The notes beneath the pieces are model-generated. The model did no database searches. It saw only the letters and a list, made by a program, of their open reading frames with translations, and was not told the origin of the DNA. A stretch of 64,000 nt of DNA. Origin: Omphiscola glabra. Its lineage: Eukaryota; Mollusca; Gastropoda; Lymnaeidae. Position numbers and translations under genes: made by a program. Below, one piece after another: positions 1-12,610 of the stretch (positions within the stretch are counted from its first letter, which is position 1; each line of letters opens with the position of its first letter). The stretch lies in assembly GCA_964017045.1 (NCBI GenBank), contig OZ024799.1, positions 35,531,736 through 35,595,735 of the forward strand, read 5' to 3'.

Positions 1-152
1 CCACCTCACATGGCAAGACTTTGTCCTCTATGCCACCACCTCACATGGAAAGCCTTTGTCCTCTATGCCACCACCTCACATGGAAAGCCTTTGTCCTCTA
101 TGCCACAACCTTACGTGGCAAGCCTTTCTCCTCTATTTCACCGCCTACTAAT
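1..152. repeat. 35-bp minisatellite, about 4 copies
   Basis: Copies begin at 1, 36 and 71, with a diverged fourth copy. The unit contains CACATGG and TTTGTCCTCTATG. The array is cut by the window edge, so its real length is unknown. The open frame across it is repeat translation. Confidence 0.85.
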
Positions 153-2446
153 ACTTCTATGGTCTATTAAATTACCACTCGTGGACCTGTTTATAACCAG
201 ATTCGGATGTATTAAAGTTTCAAGGACTCGCCGAGTCTGATCTGATCAAATCGACGCGATCGTAACAAAGAAATATCTCCTCTATGGCTACTCTCATCTC
301 AGACGATAATGCGATGTGACGTTTAGTCTTGCAACCCGGATGTTACGTATATTCTTATTACCCGTTGATGACCTGGTCGGCGAATTAAGAGATTACAGAT
401 ATCCCTTGGTGGCCAGACCAACTCATTATTTAAACACTGTTTATGAATTTAGTTATTTGGAATTCTATACTAATTACTTACGTCTTCCTAGCACACTACA
501 GACCTAATATAAAATTATATGGCTTATCGGGGGCAGTTTCGTTTGAGAAAATACCCTTTTGGTCAAAATGTGTTAAAAAAAAAAGAGCGAACGAAATCTA
601 CTGCCCTATTTCGTAGTGAGAGTGCATTGCCTTCGTCAACCTTTTTTGTCAAGAAATAGTCCACTGATTAGAACAGGCAGATGCCGGACCTCGTAATAGA
701 GATGACGTTGTAAAAGAAGATACTGTCGTTCGTTTTATAACAAAGGCTTAAGAAACAACAGTCGCTGTATAACGAAAACAGCATCCTATTTACGTTGCGC
801 ATAAAGTTCGCCGTGTGACAGAGGAACACGAACAGTAACAACACCGAATAATAGTCGCATCCCCCTAAAGAAGAAAAAAAGAATTCAACATACTTCCCGG
901 AGTTCATGAAGCTCGCTGCGGGGCAGCATTTATTTTTCACCCAGTACTATTAATATAAAACATGTGGGGATAGGAGGGGCACGGTTTTGAAGAGGAAGCA
1001 GGACGCACCAGAAGTAAAATGTATAGAAGATATGCAGGATACAGGAAATGGTGTTATTATAAAATCTTTTTTTCTAGAATATTTTCTTGGTTGCATGATC
1101 GACTACTTCTTGACAGCTTATATAAATGCTATTTGGATGACTCGAAGAAAAAAGTAAAACTCGAACACTACATTCGATAAAAGTGAACGGCCGTAACAAA
1201 ATTCGTTATTAAATTTGTCTGAAATAACTTTACTTAAATTAAAGTTAACCTCCTTATGTGTAGCAGCATCCCCAAAAGTCGAGTCCTGGGGAAATATCCT
1301 GGAATCCGCCTCACAGAGACAACACCACCCCTATCGTTTGGCTAACCTTGTTTTACGGATACTCTCTGTGTTCAAACACCAGGGTCTCACTTTTAAGTCC
1401 AACAGCAGAGGTCCCTTAACTTGTTAGTGGGTCGGTGGGTCAATAATTTTACATTTGTTTATCGACTAGGAATCTTTTGGGATGCTCCAAGTTCCCAATC
1501 GGCCATCACAGCGAGTTTAATATTTACTTAAAGGGTTGAGTCCCCCACAGGCATGCCCGCCCCCTTGTCCCAAATTGTGTTTGACTGTAGTTCAATTGAC
1601 CAGACTTTAACGGGAAACACAATTTGTGAAAATAGTTTTTTATTCCAACGATTTGTTTTCCTGAAAACTTTATAACGAGGGATCCTCGGATTGTACAGCA
1701 ATGGGAATCTTGTGAGACTTATTTTTTTCTCTTTTTCTCAGATATATAGTTATTATTAGGGGTTTAATTTAAATTATACCTTTCCACTTATATTGTTTAA
1801 TAATTAAACTCAGATCACTGTCAAGCACCAAGTGTCACAGTGGTTTGTGCTACCCACACTTAGAACTCACCACTATAACGCTCGTGACGTTGTACCTGTT
1901 CACATAGGCAGGTGATAAACTGTAAGATGATAAGGGACAACACATTTTAATCAAATACTGCGTTGAAGCTGCGTGGAGGAAATAGAAGAACTGGGTACGT
2001 GGAAGCTTGAGATAAACAATTTGGTTCCAACTTCCGGCAATAACATTAATATGCGTGGCGATCACTTGAGGTTTTAAAAATAGCTTCTTTTTCTTGTTAC
2101 TTCTTCATGTGTCCTGTCTGTTGAGGAAGGCTCGTAGCCTTCCTCTTCTAGCGTTCTTATCTTATGTTCCTGTCTTTCTATTTCAAACTGCCACATCGCT
2201 TCTTCTTCCATTTCATTCATAAATTGTAGTTTTGAGAAGCTTTACTTTCAAAATGGCCGAGATTCAAATTTCATTGAGTTGTGCAACGTCATGGATTTTT
2301 TTCCTTTGTATTGTGCTAATACGTTTTGTAAAGGAGACCTGCCTTCATCATTCTTCGAAAGCTGAGTATCAGACCAAATGTTTCAGTAGAGGGACGGAGA
2401 GCTTTGGTGGGAGAGAAAGGGATAGAGGGTGAGAGAGAAGAATTTT
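153..2446. other. Unassigned AT-rich sequence
   Basis: No exon with plausible splice sites and family similarity was recognised. Short open frames lack codon structure or matches. A diverged retroelement-end motif lies at about 2108-2190 (listed separately). Sequence around 1260-1420 is somewhat less AT-rich but not recognised. Confidence 0.4.
2108..2190 (+). repeat. Dispersed repeat end with hammerhead-like core, degenerate copy
   Basis: Shares GTCCTGTCTG, an AGGCTC...AGCC hairpin and a later CCTGTCTTTC with the copies at 41568 and 50217. The GAAAC element is mutated here. Confidence 0.5.
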
Positions 2447-3532
2447 GGGAACTAGATGTTGAGTGAAACATCGTTGATGTGAGATGTTGAGGTAAACATT
2501 GTGGATGTGAGATCTTGAAGGAAACATCGTGGATGTGAGATGTTGAGGGAAACATTGTGGATGTGAAATGTTGATTGAAACATCGTAAATGTGAGATGTT
2601 CATTGAAACATCGTGGATGTGAGATGTTGAGGGAAACATTGTGGATGTGAGATGTTGAGTGAAACATCGTGGATGTGAGATCTTGAAGGAAACCTCGTGG
2701 ATGTGAGATGTTGAGTCAAACATTGTGGATGTGAGATCTTGAAGGATACATCGTGGATGTGAGATGTTGAGTAAAACATTGTGGATGTGAGATGTTGAGT
2801 GAAACACTCTGGATGTGAGATGTTGAGTGAAACATTATGGATGTGAGATCTTGAGTGAAACATTGTGGATGTGAGATCTTGAGTGAAACATCGTAGATGT
2901 GAGATGTTGAGGAAAGCATTGTGGATGTGAGATGTTGAGTGAAACATTGTGGATGTGAGATGTTGAGTGAAACATCGTGGATGTGAGATGTTGAGGCAAA
3001 CATTGTGGATGTGAGATGTTGAGGGAAACACTCTGGATGTGAGATGTTGAGTGAAACATTGTGAATGTGAGATCTTGAGTGAAACATCGGGGATGTGAGA
3101 TGTTGAGTGCAACATTGTGAATGTGAGATGTTGAGTGAAACAACGTGGAAGTGAGATCTTGAGTGAAACATCGGGGATGAGAGATGTTGAGAGAAACATC
3201 GTGGATGTGAGATCTTGAGTGAAACATCCTGGATGTGAGATGTTGATTGAAACATCGTGGATGTGAAATGTTGATTGAAACATCGTGGATGTGAAATGTT
3301 GATTGAAACATCGTGGATGTGAAATGTTGTTTGAAACATCGTGGATGTGAAATGTTGATTGAAACATCGTGTATGTGAGATGTTGAGTGAAACATCGTGG
3401 ATGTGAGATGTTGATTGAAACATCGTGGATGTGAAATGTTGATTGAAACATCGTGGATGTGAGATGTTGAGTGAAACATTGTGAATTTGAGATGTTGAGT
3501 GAAATATTGTGGATGTGAGATTTTGAGTGAAC
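2447..3532. repeat. 28-bp minisatellite, about 38 copies
   Basis: Core on the + strand is GTGAGATGTTGAGTGAAACA. Because 28 is not a multiple of 3 and no minus frame has a stop in the consensus, three overlapping minus-strand open frames of 163 to 286 residues arise; these are repeat artefacts. Its core is the reverse complement of the core of the next array. Confidence 0.93.
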
Positions 3533-3564
3533 AATGAAAGAGTAAAGAAATATTTAGTTATTAG

Positions 3565-4295
3565 AGACCATCTCACATCTCACCATCACAACATCTCACC
3601 ATTTCAACATCTCACTATCTCACCATCACAACATCTCACCATCCCAACATCTCACCATCACAACATCTCACCATCACAATATCTCACCATCACAACATCT
3701 CACCATCACAACATCTCACTATCTCACAATCTCACTATCTCACTATCTCACCATCCCAACATCTCACCATCACAACATCTCACAATCTCACCATCACAAC
3801 ATCTCACTATCTCACCATCCCAACATCTCACCATCACAACATCTCACTATCTCACCATCACAACATCTCACCATCACAACATCTCACTATCTCACCATCA
3901 CAACATCTCACTATCTCACCATCTCAAAATCTCACTATCTCACCATCACAACATCTCAACATCTCACTATATCACATCACAACATCTCACCATCACAGCA
4001 TCTCAATATCTCACCATCACAACATCTCACCATCTCAACATCTCACACCTCAACATTACAACATCTCACCATCACAACATCTCACCATCTCAACATCTCA
4101 CTATCTCACCATCACAACATCTCACCATCACAACATCTCACCATCTCAACATCTCACTATCTCACCATCACAACATCTCAACATCACAACATCTCACCAT
4201 CACAACATCTCACCATCACAACATCTCACCATCTCAACATCTCACTATCTCACCATCACAACATCTCACCATCACAACATCTCACCATCTCTCCA
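3565..4295. repeat. 16-bp minisatellite, about 45 copies, inverted relative to its neighbour
   Basis: Units are built on CAACATCTCACCATCA with CTATCTCAC variants. CAACATCTCAC is the exact reverse complement of GTGAGATGTTG in the preceding array. The 288-residue open frame is repeat translation. Confidence 0.9.
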
Positions 4296-4518
4296 GGCAT
4301 TTGGGGATCGTTCTAAATGGTCTCAGATGTGTACGTAAAGGCGGTGAGGTTGGGTGGAAATGGTACATCATAGTAGGCAACATATGTTCATAAATTTTTA
4401 AAGAAAAATTTCAAGTTGGAAATAAACAAAAGCTAGTGCAACATATTTATGTTTGTTTATTGAGATGTAGTGAGATCTAGTGGACACTTCGGTATACCTG
4501 GGGCGACAGGGCGCTGGT

Positions 4519-4878
4519 TAAACTCACGGGCGCTAGGCTGGTCAAACTCACTCACGCTAGTCTGTTTAAACTCACCGACTCTTGCCCTGTTAAACTTACC
4601 GACTCTTGCCTGGTTAAACTCACCGACTCTTGCCCGGTTAAACTCACCGACTCTTGCCCGGTTAAACTCACCGACGCTTGCCTCGTTAAACTCACCGACG
4701 CTTGCCTGGTTAAACTCACCGACGCTTGTCCGGTTAAACTCACCGACTCTTGCCCGGCTAAAATCACTGACGCTTGCCTGGTTAAACTCACCGACTCTTG
4801 CCCGGTTAAAATCACTGACGCTTGCCTGGTTAAACTCACCGACACTTGCCTGGTTAAACTCACCGACTCTGGCCTGTT
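4519..4878. repeat. 24-bp minisatellite, about 15 copies
   Basis: Unit contains GGTTAAACTCACCGACTCTT. A multiple of 3, so open on both strands, which explains the apparent proteins of SPTLARLN and TRQASVSL repeats. Confidence 0.9.
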
Positions 4879-5177
4879 ATATACTTGTTGAAATCGCCTC
4901 TGGTATCTTCGGGCCACCTTACCTCTCCCTCTGGTATCTTCGGGCCACCCTACCTCTCCCCCTCTCTCTCTGTTCGCATATCACGCACGCCTCTGTAAAC
5001 ACAGAGCTGTCGGAGGGCTAACTGGAGTGGACATTGAGTGGTCAGCAAGTAACCTGTAGTGACCATTGATGGGGATCTTATCTGCCCCCAAGGGCTGGTC
5101 TGGCGTGTTGTGTTTCGGTAGATCCTAGTGATGTGCTGCATCTGGATGTGTAGACCTTCCTGGTTACATTAGACTTG

Positions 5178-5655
5178 GTTTAGATTTTAACTTGAGTTTG
5201 AGAGTTTACCTTGAGGTTTAACTTGAGGTTTAACTTGAGTTTAACTTGAGGTTTAATTTGAGGTTTAACTTGAGGTTTAACCTGAGGGTTTAACTTGAGG
5301 TGTAACTTGAGGTTTAACTTGAGGTTTAACTTGAGGTTTAACTTGAGGGTTTAACTTGAGGTTTAACTTGAGGTTTAACTTGAGGTTTAGCTTGATGTTT
5401 AACTTGAGGTTTACCTTGATGTTTAACTTGAGGTTTAACTTGATGTTTTACTTGAGGTTTAGCTTGATGTTTAACTTGAGGTTTAACTTGAGGTTTAGCT
5501 TGATGTTTAACTTGAGGTTTAACTTGAGGTTTAACTTGAGGTTTAACTTGAGGGTTTAACTTGAGGTTTAACTTGAGGTTTAACTTGAGGTTTAACTTGA
5601 GGGTTTAACTTGAAGCTTAACTTGAGGTTTAACTTGAGGTTTAACTTGATGTTTA
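5178..5655. repeat. 12-bp minisatellite, about 40 copies
   Basis: Unit TTTAACTTGAGG with occasional extra G and ACTTGATG variants. Confidence 0.92.
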
Positions 5656-5734
5656 ACGCCCAACTCCCTAAAACAAACAAGATCAAATGTTTGATTATTT
5701 TATTAACCCGTCCACGAAAGCGGGAATAAAACAT

Positions 5735-5985
5735 ACAATTTTGTTTTTAGAACAACATACAATTTTGTTTGTTTTTTGAACAAAAAACAACTTTGTTTAT
5801 AGAACATACAACTTTTTATTAAATCATACAACTTTTTATTAGATCAACAAACAACTTTGTTTATAGAACAACATACAACTTTTTATAGAACAACATACAG
5901 CCTTGTTTTTGGAAAAGCATAAAACTTTGTGTTTAGAACAACAAACAACTTTGTGTTTAGAACAACATTCACTTATGTTTTCAAA
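5735..5985. repeat. Irregular short-period repeat
   Basis: Repeated ACATACAACTTT and GTTTATAGAACAAC segments with variable spacing, about 10 copies. Confidence 0.7.
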
Positions 5986-6825
5986 ATGATATCAAATTTT
6001 TTTTTTTCACATTTGTAAAAGTGCAAAGTGCAGAGCTTAGTGATTCCAATGCTTACAATCCACAGCCCAGCTCGATTCTGCCTTTAACAAATCGACAGCT
6101 ACAGGGACCCGAACTGTCGGCATTGTACCCTAATATCCCAAAACAGAGGACCACGTGGTTCAAGCATAACCTTATGGAAGCTAGACTGGAGAGTGGGTTC
6201 AACATTACAGATATGATGAATACACAGATCCACGAATCCACAGATCCACCAGAACCATTCTACGGAGCAGAAAAAAGTGTAAACTAAGATCACTAAATCT
6301 GTTTCTATAACATTCAAGCTGGAGTTGGTGCGAAGAAATATATAATTAAATTGTCACCTAAAACCATATGCTTTACGATTCCAATGCTGCCCCCCCCCCC
6401 CTTCCACTTTTTCCGACTCCTTCTTCATGGCCTTAATCTGACAAGCAGATTCTCAATTATAATTTATAATGATGTCTCCCTGGGTGCTTGTTTCTTCCAC
6501 TGTATCTGATCAATAGTGTTTGTTTATCATTAGCTCCTGCCTCATCGACACCAGCAACACTTGGTGCGCGGCAGGACATCATGCGAGGGGCCCATACATT
6601 CTGGCGGGCTTGTCATTCCGTTAGCGTGGTAATGTTTTCCCCTCGAAGGAAGAGGATGCCGTTAAAGCACGATCTCCCCATTCGTTGGATAACTTGGCTA
6701 AAATAAAGAGCCGACGCCTGGACGTGTGGAGAAATCTGTAAATTAAATGGATGCTCGCCGGTCGCGTGCCTTACAGAGATGTGTCAGGGAATTTTACGGG
6801 CCTGTTGTTTTTGTGTGGTGGGTCC

Positions 6826-7416
6826 ACTGGTTGGAGGCTCACTGTTTGAAGGTCCTCTGTTTGGAGGCCATCTGTTTGGAGGCCCACCGTTTGGCCGTCC
6901 ACTGTTAGGCGTTCCACTGTTTGGAGGCCCACTGTTTTATGGTCCACTGTTTTGAGGCCCATTGTTTTGAGGCCAACTGTTTGGAGGCCCACTGTTTGGA
7001 GACCCACTCTTTGGAGGCTCACTGTTTGGCGGGCCACTGTTTGGAGGCCCACTATTTGATGGTACACTCTTTGGAGGCCAACTGTTGGGATGCCATCTGT
7101 TTGGGGCCCACCGTTTGGAGACCCACTTTTAGGCGTTCCTCTGTTTGAAGGTTCACTGTTTTATGGTCCACTGTTTTGAGGCCCATTGCATGGAGGCTAA
7201 CTCTTTGGAGGCTCACTGTTTTGCGGTCCACTGTTTGGAGGCTCACTGTTTGATGGTCCACTGTTTTGAGGTCGATTTGTTTGGAGGCCAACTGTTTGGA
7301 GACCGACTTTTTGGAGGCCCACTGTTTGGAGGCCCATGGTTTGGCTGTCTACTGTTAGGTGGTCCACTGTTTGGAGGCCCACTGTTTGGTGGTCCACTGT
7401 TTGGACGTCCATTGTT
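6826..7416. repeat. 16-bp minisatellite, about 37 copies
   Basis: Unit TTTGGAGGCCCACTGT with GGTCCACTG variants. Open frames on both strands across it are artefacts. Confidence 0.92.
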
Positions 7417-7514
7417 TTGACGGCAGCCAGTGGTATTTAGAGATGAATCCCAATTCGCTTTGAACTGTAATACTTAAAGCAAAGAATATACTGTCGTATT
7501 AATTTGACTTGAGC

Positions 7515-8011
7515 GCCAATGAATCTGAATGTCATTGTGTAAAGGCAGGGGCTGGTTTGCCTATAATCTGGTAGCCGAAGAGAGGGCCAATGAATCTGAA
7601 TGTCATTGTGTAAAGGCAGGGGCTGGTTTGCCTATAATCTGGTAGCCGAAGAGAGGGCCAATGAATCTGAATTTCATTGTGTAAAGGCAGGGGCTGGTTT
7701 GCCTATAATCTGGTAGCCGAAGAGAGGGCCAATGAATCTGAATGTCATTGTGTAAAGGCAGGGGCTGGTTTGCCTATAATCTGGTAGCCGAAGAGAGGGC
7801 CAATGACTCTGAGTGTCATTGTGTAAAGGCAGGGGCTGGTTTGCCTATAATCTGGTAGCAGAAGAGAGGGCCAATGAATCTGAATGTCATTGTGTAAAGG
7901 CAGGGGCTGGTTTGCCTATAATCTGGTAGCCGAAGAGAGGGCCAATGACTCTGAATGTCATTGTGTAAAGGCAGGGGCTGGTTTGCCTATAATCTGATAG
8001 CCGAAGAGAGG
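7515..8011. repeat. 71-bp minisatellite, exactly 7 nearly identical copies
   Basis: 497 bp equals 7 x 71 with no indels. Copies differ at only a few bases. Unit begins GCCAATGAATCTGAATGTCA and ends GCCGAAGAGAGG. Confidence 0.95.
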
Positions 8012-8296
8012 CTTTTACTAAATGAGATGTTTTCTAAAAAGTAGATGAATAGAATAGCAAGACATTGGATGACATCACAAGTCATTGGATGACATCACAA
8101 GTCACTAATAGCTTTGTACTGATGCCAATAATGAAGCGTTATAAATGACCCCCCCCCCCCCACTTTTTTCCCCCACACTATCCCGTGTTTTCCCCGCCAA
8201 AAATTCAAGTGACGTCACAATGCTTTTTAGAATGACTCCGCTTTAAGACTACTGTGAAAATGGGGGGATGAGGCCATGAGGAGAGGATAGGCTATT

Positions 8297-8975
8297 AAAA
8301 ATATGACTGGGATGACTTGGGGATAGGTCAGTAATATATGAATGTGATGACTTGGGGGTAGGTCAGTAATATATGAATGTGATGACTTGGGGGTAGGTCA
8401 GTAATATATGACTGGGATGACATGGGGATAGGTCAGTAATATTTGACTGGGATGACATGGGGATAGGTCAGTAATATATGACTGGGATGACATGGGGATA
8501 GGTCAGTATTATTTGACTGGGATGACATGGGGATAGGTCAGTAATATATGACTGGGATGACATGGGGATAGGTCAGTAATATATGAATGTGATGACTTGG
8601 GGGTAGGTCAGTAATATATGAATGTGATGACTTGGGGGTAGGTCAGTAATATATGACTGGGATGAAATGGGGATAGGTCAGTAATATTTGACTGGGATGA
8701 CATGGGGATAGGTCAGTAATATATGACTGGGATGACATGGGGATAGGTCAGTAATATATGACTGGGATGACATGGGGATAGGTCAGTAATATATGAATGT
8801 GATGACTTGGGGGTAGGTCAGTAATATATGACTGGGATGACATGGGGATAGGTCAGTAATATTTGACTAGATTGACATGGCGATAGGTCAGTAATATTTG
8901 ATTGGGTTGATGTAGGGATAGGTCAGTAATATATGACTGGGTTGATTTGGGGATAGGTCTGTCATATATAAATGT
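8297..8975. repeat. 35-bp minisatellite, about 19 copies, two interleaved variants
   Basis: One variant reads GACTGGGATGACATGGGGAT and the other GAATGTGATGACTTGGGGGT; both end with AGGTCAGTAATAT. Variant blocks alternate along the array. Confidence 0.92.
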
Positions 8976-9399
8976 TTTTTTTTTACCTGAGCATTGAAGA
9001 AACTATTGATTTCCGAAAAAGGGGTGGGGGGGAGTGAAACTTTTCATTTGAACTATGAAGGCGAATATCGACTCCGACTCCCATTATGCCGTTGTAGCTT
9101 GAACTCGCACACTCCACAAGATTAATGGACAATACAGATAAAGCTATATTTGAGAACCACTCATCCACAAGCATTGCGGGAATCCCCCCACTCCCTTTTT
9201 CCCCCACAAACAGCCACCACCCCAATATTGCCTGATCTGTCCAAACAACGACTCGCAGGGGAATTGAATGACTAAGTGGCTTTGATGAAGACCAGAACGG
9301 AACAGGGCTCTCAATTAATTCATCTACCCACAATAATCCCTTCACCACCCTTTCCCGCTTTTACTTCTGGCCTCTTTGGAAAGTCATTTCTTTTAGTGT

Positions 9400-9790
9400 C
9401 CATTTCTCCATTGCTATCCACTGTACGTTGTACCCCTACCGCTTCATTGTCCATTTCCCCATTGCTATCCACTGTACTTTGTACCCCTACCGCTTCATTG
9501 TCCATTTCTCCATTGCTATCCACTGTACTTTGTACCCCTACCGCTTCATTGTCCATTTCTCCATTGCTATCCATTGTACTTTGTACCCTTACCGCTTCAT
9601 TGTCCATTTCTCCATTGCTATCCACTGTACTTTGTACCCTTACCGCTTCATTGTCCATTTCTCCATTGATATCCACTGTACGCTGTACCATTACTGCTCT
9701 AAATGTCCATTTCTCTATTGTAATCCCTTATACGTTGTACCCTTAGTGCTATAATGTCCATTTCTACTTGCAATCGCCTGTACGCTGTGC
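9400..9790. repeat. 51-bp minisatellite, about 7.5 copies
   Basis: Unit contains CCATTGCTATCCACTGTACT and CCGCTTCATTGTCC. 51 is a multiple of 3, hence open frames in several phases. Confidence 0.9.
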
Positions 9791-11569
9791 CCCTATTGAT
9801 CCGTAAATAATTTTTATCAATACACTGAAGGGGCTTTATTCAAATGCCGCCCCTTTATCGATCCCCCCCCCACGCTTTCATCGTCCGTTCTAACAAGTCT
9901 CAAAGAGGAAACTAATTTCAGATCTCATTCTAACAGTTAAGTCCCTGCAATGCTAGATGTCACAGATGATTTACATTACATGTTGTTTGATATTACATTA
10001 GTTTGTGGCATTAGGACTACCGTTAGGGCATTTTCACCCTACATAGATGAGTATGTCAATTTTTAATGATATTTGGAAACATTACCAAAATGTCATTTGT
10101 ACATGATATATTTTAATAAAATTGGATTTAAACCAGGGGCGAACTCGGGCACATATTGGCCACTTCATTATTGCGTGGACATGACGGGGTCAGGGAGGTA
10201 GATTGGTGATCGACAGTTCTCTCACGAGACCCAAAAGAAGTTGATACTTTTTTTCCCCATCTAAGGAGATATTTCTTTTTTCTACGACTCAATTACCTTT
10301 TTTTCAAAAAAAAATCCGATAAGAATTGCTTAATGCAAATACTAAATTTTCTAAACAACAAGTGCCAGAGAAAAAAAAACGTTCAACTTCAAAGGCCTAC
10401 TCCAAAATTTGAGAGCCCTTATCAAAACGTAAATTAACACGCCACGGGACAAAAATGAAAATATTCTAAATTGAAATTGCGTGGCATGACCTACGAACCA
10501 TGACCTACGAACCATGACCTACGAGCCATGACCCATGCAACAGTACTCCTCAAGCAATGAGAATGCATCAAACCACGTTGCTGGGTTTATGAAAATAATC
10601 TGTTAGAGTAAATGCTTGTTGAAAGATATCGGATTGCGTCTACATTGCATTGTTAAGAAATTCATTTATTTAATATGTGTTGGTGGGGATGCTAGATTTA
10701 TTCACGATTTGAACATAGGACATTTGCTCTATTCATGTAAAATGATATCATATTATTTCCAGATACTGTAAAATAATATCGTATTATTTCCAGATATAAA
10801 ATCTTCTAAATGTAGATAATTTAAAGCAAGATAACAAACTTTAAAAAAAATATTTAGATTTTGGCTAATACACATAATAGGATAGCTTTTTTTCGGATTA
10901 TTATCTTCAGATCCTTGCTAATTCATTTTAAAAAATCAACAACTTGCTTTAAGTAGGTCATTGTTATAAAATATACTAGCATTTTTCAATATATATTTTA
11001 AGCGTTGGAAAAAAATATTCGTTTATCTTACAATTGGATTTATGATACATATATCGAACAGGATCAGCCTAAGAGTTGTTGTGGAGGGGTTAGAGAAACA
11101 AAAATTATTTTTCCCCCCATTTTTTAAGAGTTGAAAAATTGTCCGATATTTTCTGACGTCGTGCATTGTTCACATCTGTTTTAAAACACTTGGCGGCGTG
11201 TTGTCTGTTTCAGAGTTCCTGAAATTACGTCATTTCCGGTTCTTCTTGTTTGATAATGTGAGAGAAGTACTGACTTTTTTATCCTGACTAATTTCGCTGA
11301 TACTGCGGCAATTTCAGTCAATATATCCATTGAAAATGTCCGCCTTGGTATCTGTGTATTGATTGGACAACAGGAGGGGGACACAAAGTAGGATCTTCCC
11401 CAAAAGTTATGTCAAAGGTGAATATCTGGGATGTTCATTGTTGATTCTGCTGGTATCCACAACGAGGCTTGGCAGACGTGAGACCATTGATTTTGCTGCG
11501 TTTTCTTTTTAGTAGTTTTTCATTTAATTAGTTTTCCCCCGAGAGCTTTCTTTTTTCTTACTGGCATTC
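9791..11569. other. Unassigned AT-rich sequence with one small tandem block
   Basis: A four-copy 14-bp repeat (CATGACCTACGAAC) lies at about 10482-10535 and a two-copy AT-rich duplication at 10737-10800. CAGGGGCGAACTCGGG at about 10134 looks like one end of a DNA transposon but no partner end was found. No gene seen. Confidence 0.4.
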
Positions 11570-11752
11570 TTCTGTGTGTGTGTGTGTGTACAAGTGTGTA
11601 TGCGTGTGTGTGTGTGTGTAAGAGTATGTGTGTGTGTGTACAAGTGTGTATGCGTGTGTGTGTGTGTAAGAGTATGTGTGTGTGTGTACGACTGTGTGTG
11701 TGTACGTGTGTGTGTGTACGATTGTGTGTGTATGTGTGTGTATGAGTGTGTG
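11570..11752. repeat. GT-rich microsatellite/minisatellite
   Basis: TG runs separated by TACAAGTGTGTATGCG and TAAGAGTATG interruptions, themselves repeated. Confidence 0.92.
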
Positions 11753-11783
11753 TGAATCAAGGACATTTCAGGATAAATTAGGA

Positions 11784-11998
11784 CAGTGGTTCCCACAAAT
11801 TTGCATGTATTGTGCCTTTGCTGAACCCTTGTTTACCCACGGTTGCCCACGTGTCAAATTCTAATACAAAATTATTTTAGTTTTTTAATAAGTGCTGTAT
11901 TGATTTCCACGTGTCCCGTCAGATATCTAATCCTATCACATTCAATCAAAAATAAAATATAAATAGGAAATATGTCGCGGTCACTCTGGGAACAACTG
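11784..11998. mobile_element. hAT-type MITE, 215 bp
   Basis: Terminal inverted repeats are CAGTGGTTCCCA on the left and CAGTTGTTCCCA (reverse complement) on the right, matching 11 of 12. The 8-bp flanks AATTAGGA and GTCTAGGA share the last five bases, consistent with a decayed hAT target duplication. No coding capacity. Confidence 0.6.
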
Positions 11999-12282
11999 GT
12001 CTAGGATAAATAGATGGCACACCGAAAAAAATAAAAAACAAAATACAGAAAAAGAAAATGAATTATTTCTCGCTCCTCTTTTCCATGGGAATCGATTAGC
12101 CTACTTTCGTTTATAGTGTAAACGAGGATAGATCATGTTGGAAGCGGTTCGTGTTATACACTAGTTACCCCCATTTAAATGTGTTGTGTTTTTAAGGATA
12201 TATTTAATGAAATGGCTAAACGCTCAAAATGTTATAAAAATATGTTTAACATAGAGTGATCTGTGCTAGGCGGGAGGAGTAC

Positions 12283-12560
12283 AAGCTCATCATCATGATC
12301 ATCATTATGTCCCTTAGTCCCGTTGGGGCGCCACAGCTGACATGAAAACTATCCTTCTCCATTCCTCTCTGTCTTCTGCACCACGCAGAGCATCGAATAG
12401 TTTTAGTCCCGTCCACGCTTTGATGTTATCTTCCCATATTTTTCTCTGTCTTCCTCTTCTTCTTTCTCCTCTAGTTGTGCCCGACATGATTTCTTTGACG
12501 AGCCCTTGTTTTCTGGTAACGTGGCCATACTACCCTCGTTTGCGCATTTTTATAGACACC
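12283..12560 (-). pseudogene. 3' end of a non-LTR retrotransposon ORF
   Basis: On the minus strand about 78 codons read from YGHVTRKQGLVKEI through RRRGRQRKIWEDNI to VAPQRD and a TAA at 12314-12316. A YGHVxR...GRQRxxWxDNI pattern followed by an AEDREEWR segment is typical of the C-terminal end of LINE reverse-transcriptase ORFs. An in-frame TAG lies just upstream. The ATGATG-rich tail at about 12283-12310 is typical of such 3' ends. Confidence 0.75.
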
Positions 12561-12610
12561 AGTACAAGCATTGCAATTTCCTGGGTTTTATTTAAACTAA
12601 TTATATACTA

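Noticed and set aside
2316..3576. Minus-strand proteins of 163 to 286 residues rich in HSTSHIHDVSLNISHP
   Set aside because: Translations of a 28-bp tandem repeat, open in all three minus frames; no start context, splice sites or family match.
2447..4295. CRISPR-like array (regular short repeats)
   Set aside because: No spacers: units are head-to-tail without unique intervening sequence, and the context is eukaryotic. The same applies to the other arrays.
3527..4393. 288-residue SPSQHLTI-type protein
   Set aside because: Translation of a 16-bp minisatellite.
6021..6287. 88-residue open frame with low repeat content, considered as the missing upstream alpha-2/delta exon
   Set aside because: No signal peptide, no similarity to the family N-terminus, and no donor in the phase required by exon A.
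10134..10170. Possible transposon end CAGGGGCGAACTCGGG
   Set aside because: No partner inverted end or target duplication found nearby.
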